A stretch of 42,727 nucleotides of DNA from Ilumatobacteraceae bacterium (lineage in GTDB: Bacteria > Actinomycetota > Acidimicrobiia > Acidimicrobiales > Ilumatobacteraceae): NCBI GenBank assembly GCA_030729045.1, contig JANQYF010000029.1:19140-61866 (forward strand), read 5' to 3'. Both the position numbers and the translations under genes were made by a program. The notes beneath the pieces are model-generated. The model was not told the DNA's origin. It made no database searches and saw nothing but the letters and a program-made list of their open reading frames with translations. Shown here in pieces: positions 26,003 to 34,184 of the stretch (positions within the stretch are counted from its first letter, which is position 1; every line of letters starts with the position of its first letter).

Positions 26003-27202
26003 CTCAGGTTTTAACGTGCCATCCGTATCGTCATCTGAGAATTCAAGATCTGTAGGGTCAAAGACTGGCATCGGAAACTGTCCTGTGCGGTCGCGTGGAG
26101 CGAATTTCTCCACCCAGTCGACGGTGGTGAGCCCACGTTGAGCTTGCGATGTGGCAACACGCGGCAATGGCCCCAACTTATGTTTGCGGTCAATAGAAAA
26201 GGGTCCGACACGTAATGACAAATAGCTCAACCAACCGACGATTATTGGTAGCCAATATTGCGCCACGCGATACGAGAGAACTCCAACGGTGGCTAGGGGA
26301 CGAGGTAAACCAAATCCGACAAGAGTCGGAATGTAAATACTCTCCATGATTCCTAATCCGCCAGGCGTAATCGGGATGACAGAGAAAACGTTTGCAATTC
26401 CGAACGACACAACAAGAGCATCGAAACCGAGTGTTCCGCCAAATGCCCGAAGGAACACCCACAGTGACAACGCATCAAGCGCCCAGTTCAATGTTGCCCA
26501 GCCAACTACGCGCCGCAACAATGCGCGGTCTGTAAACAGTCCTTCAATTCTGTTGCCTAAATGCTCAAGAACAGATGCTGCGTGGTGCTCATCGAATCGC
26601 AATCGTCTGGCAATGGACCGCACCAGACGCTCTGAACGCCCTTGACCTTCAACGAGACCGAAGATGACAAACCCAGCAAACGCCATCAAGAGAATTCCGA
26701 CAATTGCGGCAGATCCGTATGCAGCGTTAACACCTCTAGTAGGAATTGAGATAATCAAACCGAACCACAAGATGAAGTTCAATACAACAGCTGAACCAAC
26801 GCCTGCAGTTGCTAATGCAAACGCAGCATCGGGTCCTTTGACACCACACATTGTGATGAGGCGATATCCGAGCGCCGTACTTGCAGCACTTCCTCCAGGA
26901 ACAATGTTTCCTAGCGCCTTAGTACTCAGCTGAATCCGGAACAAACGCAAAACACTTATGTCTGCTCCGTGATCTCCAAGGGCAGCTCGTGTCAACATGG
27001 AATATGCAAACAGCGAAAAAACTTGCAGACCAATTGCAACGAATAAAAGATTCGGATCGACGTTTTTCAGATCTCGAACTGCATCGCGGAAACCTGGGAT
27101 AAGCGGCAACACAAAGAAGTACACAATGGCGCCGAGCACCACAAACTGCAGTGCCCTACTGACGCGCCAACGGCGCTGTACTTCCTCAGCCATAGTGACC
27201 AT
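26000..27202 (-). CDS. Lysylphosphatidylglycerol synthase TM-region/UPF0104 family membrane protein
   Basis: This 400-residue polytopic membrane protein has about eight hydrophobic segments, from ALQFVVLGAIVYFFVLPLI (about 17-35) to residue ~330, then a hydrophilic acidic tail of ~65 residues. The late motif VIPITPGGLGIMES (about 285) is characteristic of the UPF0104/flippase-like family, which includes the membrane half of MprF. There is no synthase domain, so lipid flipping is a reasonable guess but not shown. The start is uncertain: ATG 27202 and ATG 27193 are both plausible and both overlap the upstream serine-hydrolase gene. MaoC starts 10 bp downstream. Confidence 0.82.
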   Translation of the reverse strand: MVTMAEEVQRRWRVSRALQFVVLGAIVYFFVLPLIPGFRDAVRDLKNVDPNLLFVAIGLQVFSLFAYSMLTRAALGDHGADISVLRLFRIQLSTKALGNIVPGGSAASTALGYRLITMCGVKGPDAAFALATAGVGSAVVLNFILWFGLIISIPTRGVNAAYGSAAIVGILLMAFAGFVIFGLVEGQGRSERLVRSIARRLRFDEHHAASVLEHLGNRIEGLFTDRALLRRVVGWATLNWALDALSLWVFLRAFGGTLGFDALVVSFGIANVFSVIPITPGGLGIMESIYIPTLVGFGLPRPLATVGVLSYRVAQYWLPIIVGWLSYLSLRVGPFSIDRKHKLGPLPRVATSQAQRGLTTVDWVEKFAPRDRTGQFPMPVFDPTDLEFSDDDTDGTLKPE

Positions 27203-28235
27203 CGTTGCCGATATCTGACCCTTGTGTTGGGAATGCGTGAACAATCTTTGATAATTCAGCTCTCAATGAAGGTGCATGGTCGGCATTGGTCTTTCCAAGT
27301 CTCACAACAACAAGGTTGCGCTTAGGTGACGCCCACGTGAACTGTCCTTCATATCCAAGTGCCGCAATAGAGCCGGGGTCATTCGGAAACATCCATACAT
27401 GTGCGCCGTAGTCAAGGTCGTTGTCTGGGTCGCGAGCGATTGGAGTGCGCGAATAATCCACCCAACCTTCAGGCAAGAGCCGTGAACCATTCCACATTCC
27501 ATCGGTCATATACAGATATCCGAATCGTGCAAAGTCGCGAGCGGTGGCGTACACATATGACGAGCCAACAAAATTACCTGAAGCATCAAAACGCGGAACC
27601 GCTGAATGCATACCCAATGGATCGAACAAACGGTCTTGCATGAATTTCGACATTGCGTCTGTGGAACCTGGCTTTTCACCTAATGCGCGAGACAAAATCC
27701 TTGTCACCAAGTTTGTTGTGCCAGATGAATACACATACTTCGAACCAGGAGCGGCATCTAAGTTTTTTGATGCCGCGTATGCCGCATGGTCGCCAACAAA
27801 CTTTTCACTACCGAACAACATTTCAATCACATCAGACGACTTGTCATCCACGTAGTCTTCGATCCACTCAAGACCACTAGACATATTCAATAAATGACCG
27901 AGGGTGATGTTGGCGCGCTCATCGTTTTCCCATTCGGGAAACAGATGATCGTCCTCAATCGACAGCAGCCCGTCTCCCATTGCCATCCCCACCAGTGCCT
28001 GCGTGATGCTTTTCGCCATCGACCATGAAATCAATGTGGTCGAAGCATCAATTTCGGGGCCATAAAACTCACGAACTATTCGACCGTTATAGATAACAAC
28101 GAGTGCCAAAGTTGTGGCCAAATGCGGCGGCTGTGAGGCCAGTTCTGCAATGGCGCCATCAAGAGTTTCCGCGTCAACTGATGGGGCAAGTTCGCCATCA
28201 AGCCAATCGAGCGCGGGAAAAGTGTCAAATGCCAC
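27186..28235 (-). CDS. Serine hydrolase, class C beta-lactamase/NylB-like
   Basis: This 349-residue protein has the penicillin-binding/beta-lactamase fold. The nucleophile motif is Ser72-Met-Ala-Lys75, and the second motif Tyr169-Ser-Ser lies in KYVYSSGT. In place of the usual KTG there is GYEGQFTW near residue 310. This pattern resembles 6-aminohexanoate-oligomer hydrolase and EstB-type esterases more than true beta-lactamases. No signal peptide is evident, so it is probably cytoplasmic. It starts with GTG 28235, with TAGTCT ending 6 nt upstream, and heads a leftward group (hydrolase, UPF0104, MaoC, mutY). It is divergent from mcd. Confidence 0.87.
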   Translation of the reverse strand: MAFDTFPALDWLDGELAPSVDAETLDGAIAELASQPPHLATTLALVVIYNGRIVREFYGPEIDASTTLISWSMAKSITQALVGMAMGDGLLSIEDDHLFPEWENDERANITLGHLLNMSSGLEWIEDYVDDKSSDVIEMLFGSEKFVGDHAAYAASKNLDAAPGSKYVYSSGTTNLVTRILSRALGEKPGSTDAMSKFMQDRLFDPLGMHSAVPRFDASGNFVGSSYVYATARDFARFGYLYMTDGMWNGSRLLPEGWVDYSRTPIARDPDNDLDYGAHVWMFPNDPGSIAALGYEGQFTWASPKRNLVVVRLGKTNADHAPSLRAELSKIVHAFPTQGSDIGNDGHYG

Positions 28236-28241
28236 ATCAAG

Positions 28242-28247
28242 AGACTA
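28242..28247 (-). promoter_or_regulatory. -10 box TAGTCT of the serine hydrolase gene
   Basis: TAGTCT ends 6 nt before GTG 28235 on the minus strand. Confidence 0.45.
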
Positions 28248-28301
28248 GGCGTGAGGGCCTAAACAGACATCACGGGTGCTCTGAACCCCTTACTTATTCA
28301 C

Positions 28302-28307
28302 TAGCGT
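28302..28307 (+). promoter_or_regulatory. -10 box TAGCGT of mcd
   Basis: TAGCGT ends 7 nt before ATG 28315. The divergent serine-hydrolase promoter lies about 55 bp away. Confidence 0.6.
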
Positions 28308-28314
28308 TTAGGTC

Positions 28315-29916
28315 ATGAGCACCATTGCCCCTGATATCCAGACAGCCGCTTCGGTTATTTCCATCGCATCTTCGATGGTTGACAAAGCAATTACTTCATT
28401 GATCGCGCTAGGTGGACCTGACAAGAATCAAACTTTGGCATACGACCTTGCTCATGTGGCAGCAGCAGTGTCAACAGCTGAGTCACTTCTTGCATATGGC
28501 GCGAAGGGTGACGTTGAAAACAACATCGCATGTGCATTCACAGCCGACATGGTGCATGACTTTGTCTCTCGCCTCATCGGACGTGAAGAATTGTGGGGAG
28601 TCGAAGCATCACAGTTTGAGCCAGTACAGGGTTTTGTTCAGAGATACCGTGCGCCAGAATTTCTGGCATCACTTGCAGAAGTTCAAGGGCCTCGCCATTT
28701 GGCAAGCGACTTCGAAATGGTGCAAGACACTTTCCGTTCATACGCAAACAAAGTCATCGCGCCTCAAGCCGAGCATGTACACCGTCACAACGGTGATGTT
28801 CCAGAAGAAATCATCGCTGGACTTGCTGAAATTGGCGCTTTTGGTCTCAGTGTTCCGGTCGAGTACGAAGGTTTTAGTGAAGGCGGCGAAAGCGAATACA
28901 TGGCATCAGTCATCGCAACTGAGGAATTGTCACGCGGTTCGCTTGGCATCGGTGGATCATTAATCACTCGTCCTGAAATTCTTACGCGCGCACTTGTAAA
29001 GGGCGGCACAGAAGCACAGAAACTTGAATGGCTTCCAAAACTTGCCAGCACAGAAGTTATGTCAGCAGTTGCAGTTACAGAACCTGACTACGGTTCGGAT
29101 GTTGCAAGCTTGAAGACAACCGCAGTTCGCGGCACAGGACCTAACGGTGAAGCTGGCTGGATCATTAACGGAGTAAAGACATGGTGCACATTTGGTGCAC
29201 GTGCGAACGTGCTGATGCTTCTTGCTCGTACAGACCCAGACCGCTCAAAAGCACACCGCGGATTGTCACTGTTCATCGTTCCAAAACCACTGGGTGATTC
29301 ACACGGATTCACATTCAGTCAAGACGGTGGCGGAAAGATGGACGGCAGTCCTATCGACACCATCGGTTATCGCGGAATGCACAGCTACGAAATTGCTATC
29401 GAGAACTGGTGGGTCCCTGCTGCAAACCTCATTGGCGAAGAAGACGGACTCGGCAAGGGTTTCTACTTGCAGATGGCTGGGTTCGAGAATGGTCGTTTGC
29501 AAACAGCTGCTCGCGCAGTTGGCGTTATGCAGGCCGCGTACGAAGCAGCAGTTGACTACGCGAACAACCGCACAGTTTTCGGACAACCCATCTCGCAATA
29601 CGAACTCACGCAAGTGAAGCTTGGACGCATGGCCGTCCTTATTCAGGCGTCACGCCAGTTCTGTTATTCAGTAGCTGGCCTTATGGGTAAGGGTGAAGGC
29701 GCGATGGAAGCCAGCATGGTGAAGGCATATGTATGCCGTGCAGCCGAATGGGTAACGCGCGAAGCTCTCCAGATTCATGGTGGTTACGGCTATGCAGAGG
29801 AATACAGCGTCAGTCGTTTGTATGTCGATGCTCGCGTGTTGTCAATCTTTGAAGGCGCAGACGAAACTCTGTGCCTGAAGGTGATTGCAAAGAACCTTTG
29901 CGACGCTAAGAAATAG
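28315..29916 (+). CDS. mcd: Acyl-CoA dehydrogenase, probable (2S)-methylsuccinyl-CoA dehydrogenase
   Basis: This is a 533-residue flavoenzyme. The acyl-CoA dehydrogenase core (about 140-533) shows VTEPDYGSD, GRLQTAARAVGV, RTVFGQPIS and the C-terminal IHGGYGYAEEYSVSRLYVDA, with a Glu in EGADET as a likely base. Ahead of it is a ~140-residue helical extension not found in ordinary acyl-CoA dehydrogenases (~380-400 residues). That extension and total size match methylsuccinyl-CoA dehydrogenase of the ethylmalonyl-CoA pathway, which oxidises methylsuccinyl-CoA to mesaconyl-CoA. The two malyl-CoA lyase-type genes 1.4 kb downstream strengthen this. No crotonyl-CoA carboxylase/reductase is in the window. 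The gene probably stands alone, as the next gene is convergent. Confidence 0.82.
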   Translation: MSTIAPDIQTAASVISIASSMVDKAITSLIALGGPDKNQTLAYDLAHVAAAVSTAESLLAYGAKGDVENNIACAFTADMVHDFVSRLIGREELWGVEASQFEPVQGFVQRYRAPEFLASLAEVQGPRHLASDFEMVQDTFRSYANKVIAPQAEHVHRHNGDVPEEIIAGLAEIGAFGLSVPVEYEGFSEGGESEYMASVIATEELSRGSLGIGGSLITRPEILTRALVKGGTEAQKLEWLPKLASTEVMSAVAVTEPDYGSDVASLKTTAVRGTGPNGEAGWIINGVKTWCTFGARANVLMLLARTDPDRSKAHRGLSLFIVPKPLGDSHGFTFSQDGGGKMDGSPIDTIGYRGMHSYEIAIENWWVPAANLIGEEDGLGKGFYLQMAGFENGRLQTAARAVGVMQAAYEAAVDYANNRTVFGQPISQYELTQVKLGRMAVLIQASRQFCYSVAGLMGKGEGAMEASMVKAYVCRAAEWVTREALQIHGGYGYAEEYSVSRLYVDARVLSIFEGADETLCLKVIAKNLCDAKK

Positions 29917-30597
29917 TTACAACAGCTCGAGGAGCGAGATAATTCTGCGACACGTCACAAAGTCTGCAGCATCGTCATACGGGTCAACCAGAATTGGGAT
30001 GAGTCCTGCTGCAGTTGCTCCACCGACGTCCATCACCACGCTGTCACCGACGTATGCGATACGTGACCGATCAATGTCGTCAAAGAATGGCAGCGCGAAA
30101 TCAAAAATGTGTGGGTCAGGCTTGGCTACCCCAACAACGTGACTATCAACAATGCACCGAACACTTGCTAACGGGCCATCACCCACTTGACAAATGCCAC
30201 TGCGGGCAAGAATTTCCTCTATCTGCCCACTGGCGTTACTGACAATTCCAATCGGGACTCCGGCAGCGTTTAGTCCGCGAAGTGTCTCGGCGGAACCTGC
30301 AAGAGGCGCACGCCATAAATGGGCGTGACGAGTTCGAGACAAAACAAAGGTTGCTTCTTCTCGGTTGTGTTCTGGCACTCCCACCAACTGCACGTATGCG
30401 GTGTTGTAGTGCGACCAATCATCTTCGCCGGAGCCTTGTCGCGATTTTGCTGCCATCGCGCCGTAGTGGGCACGAACATAAGCGTCATGGTCAGAGGTGG
30501 CTCCGTAATAGGCCAGTGTTGGCGCCAATACAGCTGGGTCTGGAATGAGGAACACTCCCCCAGCATCAAAAAGAATGGCGTCGTATTGCTGGCTCAT
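29917..30597 (-). CDS. HAD-superfamily hydrolase
   Basis: This 226-residue Rossmann-like protein has the HAD motifs: FDAGGVF (nucleophile Asp11), VSNAS (about 135), the Lys in VAKPDPHIF (about 175) and GDSVVMDVGGA (about 200). At the position of the second Asp of motif I (residue 13) there is Gly, the DAGGV variant, so catalysis by the usual acid is questionable. A helical cap lies between motifs I and II. Substrate is unknown. I use ATG 30597, 7 nt after a TAGTGT box that overlaps the vapC stop; the frame is open further upstream, but that part overlaps vapC. It abuts the mcd stop codon. Confidence 0.85.
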   Translation of the reverse strand: MSQQYDAILFDAGGVFLIPDPAVLAPTLAYYGATSDHDAYVRAHYGAMAAKSRQGSGEDDWSHYNTAYVQLVGVPEHNREEATFVLSRTRHAHLWRAPLAGSAETLRGLNAAGVPIGIVSNASGQIEEILARSGICQVGDGPLASVRCIVDSHVVGVAKPDPHIFDFALPFFDDIDRSRIAYVGDSVVMDVGGATAAGLIPILVDPYDDAADFVTCRRIISLLELL

Positions 30598-30604
30598 GCC
30601 AACG

Positions 30605-30610
30605 ACACTA
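30605..30610 (-). promoter_or_regulatory. -10 box TAGTGT of the HAD gene
   Basis: TAGTGT ends 7 nt before ATG 30597 and includes the vapC stop codon. Confidence 0.4.
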
Positions 30611-31021
30611 GGAGATTTGGCCTGCTGGCATGATCCATTCAGAACGTTGACCAGTGACGTCAGCAATATGGTCGAAATCAATGTCGTAGTGCAGCAAAAT
30701 GAGGTCTAGTTGTTCTGCGACTGCAGCAATGATGAGATCCGGAATTTTCCGACCGCGTTGAGACTTTTCCGCGAGAATTCTTTGCACCTGTAGAGCACGT
30801 GTGAAATGTTCAGGTTGAACCTCAATGTTGAAGAAACGCGATAACAAATGCGAAGCACCTTCCCATTCGTCTTCATTGCGCGCGGAATACAGATACTCGA
30901 GGTCAGTTATTGAGCACCGTGCAATTTCTCCGTTCAATGTCAACGCTCGAACTTTCGTCAAAACCTCGTCACTCTTTAGACGGTGAAGAACACTCGTATC
31001 GATGAGGTATTTCAGCGCCAT
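30608..31021 (-). CDS. vapC: VapC-family PIN-domain toxin
   Basis: This 137-residue PIN ribonuclease has acidic catalytic residues at Asp8 (LIDTSVL), Glu42 (DLEYLY), Asp95 (RKIPDLIIAA) and Asp113-Asp115 (HYDIDFDH). VapC toxins cleave specific tRNAs or rRNA and stop translation when not held by VapB. Its start overlaps the antitoxin gene by 10 bp, the normal arrangement for balanced synthesis. The whole active site looks intact. Confidence 0.9.
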   Translation of the reverse strand: MALKYLIDTSVLHRLKSDEVLTKVRALTLNGEIARCSITDLEYLYSARNEDEWEGASHLLSRFFNIEVQPEHFTRALQVQRILAEKSQRGRKIPDLIIAAVAEQLDLILLHYDIDFDHIADVTGQRSEWIMPAGQIS

Positions 31022-31206
31022 GCGCTCTCATTGCCGCTCGTGTCGAATGTTGAACCGAACTGAAGTGCTTTGTCGAGTTCATGTTCGGCTTCTGAAACGG
31101 AATTCATAAGCGCCCGATTGATGGTGTCTTTCATGGTGGCGGTACCGAGAGCTGCTTGGGCAGCCACGAGCAGTTCATCAGGTATTTCCACTAGGCGTTT
31201 GGTCAT
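31012..31206 (-). CDS. vapB: VapB-family antitoxin
   Basis: This 64-residue antitoxin is of the VapB type. The N-terminal RLVEIPDELLVAAQ and the helical TMKDTINRALMNS fit a short DNA-binding and dimerising region; the acidic, Trp-containing tail would block VapC. It precedes vapC with a 10-bp overlap. ATG 31206 has TATACT ending 7 nt upstream; the same frame reaches 31260, but that part holds the promoter. Confidence 0.85.
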   Translation of the reverse strand: MTKRLVEIPDELLVAAQAALGTATMKDTINRALMNSVSEAEHELDKALQFGSTFDTSGNESAWR

Positions 31207-31213
31207 AGATTGC

Positions 31214-31244
31214 AGTATATCTATAACTTCTATGTGTATATATC
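31214..31244 (-). promoter_or_regulatory. vapBC promoter, -10 box TATACT and AT-rich imperfect palindrome
   Basis: TATACT (31214-31219) ends 7 nt before the vapB ATG. The surrounding A/T-rich block to about 31244 contains imperfect mirrored TATAT elements and is a likely site for autorepression by VapBC. The divergent malyl-CoA lyase promoter begins about 45 bp further on. Confidence 0.45.
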
Positions 31245-31285
31245 GCCATCTCCATGGCAATGTTTCGCCAGACTCAGTCCCCGCA

Positions 31286-31291
31286 TACGAT
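31286..31291 (+). promoter_or_regulatory. -10 box TACGAT of the malyl-CoA lyase operon
   Basis: TACGAT ends 6 nt before GTG 31298. Confidence 0.5.
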
Positions 31292-31297
31292 TAACAC

Positions 31298-32347
31298 GTG
31301 CGCCCATCTCGTGACTTTTTCAAACCCCTCGCCGCCGGAGCTCCTGCCCCAGTTCAAGAGATTCCTTTTAAGCCCAGTCGTGTTATTCACTTCTTTCCCC
31401 CTCACAACGAAAAGATGGTTGCAAAGCTTCCTGACACCATTCCAAATGTCGACATCATTCTCGGCAACTTGGAAGATGCGATTCCGATGGCCGACAAAGC
31501 TGCAGCGCGCGCAGGGCTTATCAAGGTTGCCAACACACTCGACTTCGGCACCACACAATTGTGGACTCGCGTCAACAGCCTCGACTCTCCGTGGTTCCTT
31601 GATGACATCATCGACATCGTCACACAAGCCGGAGACAAATTCGACGTCATCATGATTCCAAAGGTGGAAGGCCCTGAAGACATTCACTATGTCGATCGCC
31701 TACTTGCACAACTTGAGGCACGTGCCGGATTGAAGAAGCCATTACTTCTTCATGCAATTCTTGAAACAGCTCGCGGCGTTGCAAACGTTGAAGAAATTTG
31801 TGCTGCATCTCCACGTATGCAGGGAATTTCACTCGGACCTGCAGACCTTGCAGCAAACCGCCGCATGAAAACCACCCGTGTTGGTGGTGGCCACCCCGAC
31901 TACATCGTTCGCGCAGACCCAGAAGGCGACAACTACGAAGGTGCACGCACCGTGTACCAACAAGATTTGTGGCACTACACACTTGCCCGCATGGTCGATG
32001 CCTGCGTGATGAACGGAGTGCTTCCGTTCTATGGCCCATTCGGCGACATCAAAGACACTGTTGCGTGTGAAGACCAGTTCCGCAACGCATACCTCCTTGG
32101 TTGCGTTGGTGCATGGAGCCTTCACCCAGTACAGATCGATATTGCAAAGCGCGTGTTCAGCCCTCGTCCCTCAGACGTATTGCAAGCTCAGCGCGTCATC
32201 GACGCAATGGGTGACGGCACTGGTGCTGTCATGCTCGACGGCAAGATGGAAGACGATGCATCTGTAAAGCAGTGCAAAGTTGTCGTACAACTCGCTCGTC
32301 AATTGGCAGAGCGCGACCCCGCACTTGCCGCTTCATACGGTTTCTAA
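31298..32347 (+). CDS. mcl: L-malyl-CoA/beta-methylmalyl-CoA lyase
   Basis: This 349-residue CitE/HpcH-type TIM-barrel enzyme matches in length the malyl-CoA lyases of about 350 residues. The metal ligands fit Glu156 (AILETARG) and Asp183 ([10 protein letters not shown]), and NLEDAIP (about 57) carries conserved acidic residues. Such lyases split beta-methylmalyl-CoA into propionyl-CoA and glyoxylate, or malyl-CoA into acetyl-CoA and glyoxylate. It starts with GTG 31298, 6 nt after a TACGAT box. A related gene follows 25 bp downstream. With mcd upstream this supports an ethylmalonyl-CoA pathway; a different glyoxylate-linked route is possible. Confidence 0.85.
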   Translation: MRPSRDFFKPLAAGAPAPVQEIPFKPSRVIHFFPPHNEKMVAKLPDTIPNVDIILGNLEDAIPMADKAAARAGLIKVANTLDFGTTQLWTRVNSLDSPWFLDDIIDIVTQAGDKFDVIMIPKVEGPEDIHYVDRLLAQLEARAGLKKPLLLHAILETARGVANVEEICAASPRMQGISLGPADLAANRRMKTTRVGGGHPDYIVRADPEGDNYEGARTVYQQDLWHYTLARMVDACVMNGVLPFYGPFGDIKDTVACEDQFRNAYLLGCVGAWSLHPVQIDIAKRVFSPRPSDVLQAQRVIDAMGDGTGAVMLDGKMEDDASVKQCKVVVQLARQLAERDPALAASYGF

Positions 32348-32372
32348 ACCCCCACAACACTGAGGAGACTCC

Positions 32373-33239
32373 ATGTCTGCACAACGTCCACGCCGTTCCG
32401 CTTTGTATATGCCCGCCGCCAATGAGCGCGCGCTAGAAAAAGCCAAAGGAATTCCAACCGATGCGATCATCTTCGACCTTGAAGATGCAGTGTCACCAGA
32501 TTCGAAAGACCTTGCACGTGCACAAGCAATTGCAGCAGTGAACTCCGGCGAGTACGGCAAGCGCGAGCTCACCATTCGCTGCAATGCGCTCGCAACACCA
32601 TGGGGCCATGCAGATGTTGCAGCAGCTGCAAAGGCTTGCGTGTCAGCAGTTGTTATTCCGAAGATCAACTCTGTTGCCGAAGTGAATGAAGTATCAGCAG
32701 CTCTTGATGCCGCTGGCGCACCAAAAGAGATGATGATCTGGGCGATGATCGAAACCCCAACCGCAATCTTTGATTGTCGCGAGATTGCCGCACACCCTCG
32801 CGTTGCAGTTCTTGTTATGGGAACCAATGACTTGGCAAAGGAATTGCGCGCAGCGCAAGTACCTGGTCGCGCTCCGTTGTACCCAAGCCTTCACACCGCA
32901 CTTCTTGCAGCACGTGAAGCAGGAAAGACAATTCTCGATGGTGTCTACAACGACATCAAGAACGCAGACGGATTCCGTGCAGAGTGTGTTCAAGGTGCAG
33001 AGATGGGCTTTGACGGAAAGACCCTGATTCACCCTGACCAAGTTGGCGTTGCTAACGACGTGTGGTCACCAAGTGAAGCCGAAGTGGAACACGCACGCAA
33101 AGTTATTGCAGCATTCGACGAAGCACTTGCTGCCGGCAAAGGCGTTGTGCAACTTGACGGTCGCATGATTGAAAACCTGCACGTTGCAAACGCACAGCGC
33201 GCTATTGCAATTGCTGATGCAATCGCCGAACTTTCCTAA
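32373..33239 (+). CDS. CitE-like enzyme, probable (3S)-malyl-CoA thioesterase or citramalyl-CoA lyase
   Basis: This 288-residue paralogue of the preceding enzyme has DLEDAVSP (about 35-42), the metal ligands Glu127 (WAMIETPTAIF) and Asp153 (MGTNDLAKEL), and a C-terminal VQLDGRMIENLHV. Its length matches malyl-CoA thioesterase (Mcl2) and CitE-like citramalyl-CoA lyases, ~285 residues. A lyase of the ~350-residue type directly upstream suggests the pair that releases malate and CoA from glyoxylate and acetyl-CoA, as in Rhodobacter. GAGGAG sits just before the ATG, so it is translated from the shared mRNA rather than a leaderless one. Confidence 0.82.
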   Translation: MSAQRPRRSALYMPAANERALEKAKGIPTDAIIFDLEDAVSPDSKDLARAQAIAAVNSGEYGKRELTIRCNALATPWGHADVAAAAKACVSAVVIPKINSVAEVNEVSAALDAAGAPKEMMIWAMIETPTAIFDCREIAAHPRVAVLVMGTNDLAKELRAAQVPGRAPLYPSLHTALLAAREAGKTILDGVYNDIKNADGFRAECVQGAEMGFDGKTLIHPDQVGVANDVWSPSEAEVEHARKVIAAFDEALAAGKGVVQLDGRMIENLHVANAQRAIAIADAIAELS

Positions 33240-33250
33240 CCCATTACAAA

Positions 33251-33275
33251 TTTACGAGCTGTAGCTCCGCGTAAA
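33251..33275. terminator. Candidate bidirectional terminator hairpin
   Basis: TTTAC and GTAAA form the outer stem and GAGC and GCTC the inner stem, with a 4-nt TGTA loop and a 3-nt bulge on one side. It sits in the 41-bp gap between two convergent stop codons, the typical place for a shared terminator. The stem is short and the U-runs are weak. Confidence 0.4.
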
Positions 33276-33280
33276 ATCAG

Positions 33281-33868
33281 TTAATTCTCATACCTACTGA
33301 ATAGCTCTCGCGCATTCGGTTCCATTTCTGGTCCGAGAAGAGACATCGCACGAATGCGAGCTGGGGCTTCTTCATCTGGTCCTTGCAAAGTGACGAGCCA
33401 ACCGATAGCGCGCTGAACATCAACTGATCCGTGCCGCAACATTGACTCGATATCAACCCAATCTTTACTGCGGTTAAATAGTGCTTTCAAAACGGTGAGA
33501 TGAGTTGCCGAGATATACGGAAGTTCTCGATCGCCAAATGGACGTCTTGACGACATCATGCGCATCTCGTCATGGAATACATGTTCTGCAAGAAAGATGT
33601 CGAGGGGGTATCGGCCGACAAGCAACCGCACTTGACCATCTCGCTTCAACAATGCAACCTGTTCTTCAGTGGCTTGAACTAGCGGGGACAAAGCTTCAAT
33701 GACGATTTCGGCGTCATCCTTAAGCACGCTGATATTGACATCAACGTCCCAAGTCGTACGCGGCTCGGCCACATAATGCATGAGCGCGAGTGCGCCGCCA
33801 AAAGCATGTTCTAGACCGGCATCATCCAAGGCCTTGTGGGTTGCAAAAATAAGTTCAGCGAACAACAT
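33281..33868 (-). CDS. AbiEii-like nucleotidyltransferase (toxin candidate)
   Basis: This 195-residue protein has the minimal nucleotidyltransferase fold: Gly-Gly in EHAFGGALAL (about residue 22), then the Asp-x-Asp in TWDVDVNIS (about 40), and a later Asp in YPLDIFLAE (about 90). It resembles AbiEii/AbiGii and related toxins, some of which modify tRNA. The gene overlaps the XRE-type regulator upstream by 14 bp. That pairing is typical of toxin-antitoxin or abortive-infection modules. The usual AbiEi partner (winged-helix) is absent; an XRE protein takes its place. Confidence 0.72.
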   Translation of the reverse strand: MLFAELIFATHKALDDAGLEHAFGGALALMHYVAEPRTTWDVDVNISVLKDDAEIVIEALSPLVQATEEQVALLKRDGQVRLLVGRYPLDIFLAEHVFHDEMRMMSSRRPFGDRELPYISATHLTVLKALFNRSKDWVDIESMLRHGSVDVQRAIGWLVTLQGPDEEAPARIRAMSLLGPEMEPNARELFSRYEN

Positions 33869-34172
33869 CTTGAAACCTCGGAAATTTTAAGTACGGATCG
33901 GCTGGCCGAATGTCGACCATGTCAACTATCGACAAGAGATCCGCCATCATCTCGCCACGTTGCACTAGTTCTGGTAACACCGGAGTGAGATGCACTTCCA
34001 CTTCCCAACCCGCAACGCGCAAAATTCTGTTCAGGGTGTCGATCGTTGGGGATGATTGCCGTGCTTCATATTTCACGATGGCAGCGGGCGACGTACCCGC
34101 ACGACGAGCAAGTTCCCGTTTGGACAAACCTGACTTTTCTCGAGCTTCCCTGATGACCTGTGAAACGTCCAT
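33855..34172 (-). CDS. XRE-family regulator, putative antitoxin
   Basis: This 105-residue protein has a lambda-repressor-type helix-turn-helix at about residues 6-60 (SKRELARRAGTSPAAIVKYE). A C-terminal region of about 45 residues, hydrophobic then basic, may bind the nucleotidyltransferase. It sits upstream of that gene with a 14-bp overlap, the antitoxin-first order. A TAAAGT hexamer ends 6 nt before ATG 34172. A perfect 38-bp palindrome begins inside that hexamer and extends upstream, which is what an autorepressing regulator's operator would look like. Confidence 0.82.
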   Translation of the reverse strand: MDVSQVIREAREKSGLSKRELARRAGTSPAAIVKYEARQSSPTIDTLNRILRVAGWEVEVHLTPVLPELVQRGEMMADLLSIVDMVDIRPADPYLKFPRFQDVVR

Positions 34173-34178
34173 TTCCCC

Positions 34179-34184
34179 ACTTTA
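34179..34184 (-). promoter_or_regulatory. -10 box TAAAGT of the XRE/nucleotidyltransferase operon
   Basis: TAAAGT ends 6 nt before ATG 34172 and overlaps the edge of the 38-bp palindrome. Confidence 0.45.

Noticed and set aside
30598-30681. N-terminal extension of the HAD protein
   Set aside because: It lies inside vapC; ATG 30597 follows the TAGTGT box by 7 nt and puts the FDAGGV motif at the usual distance.
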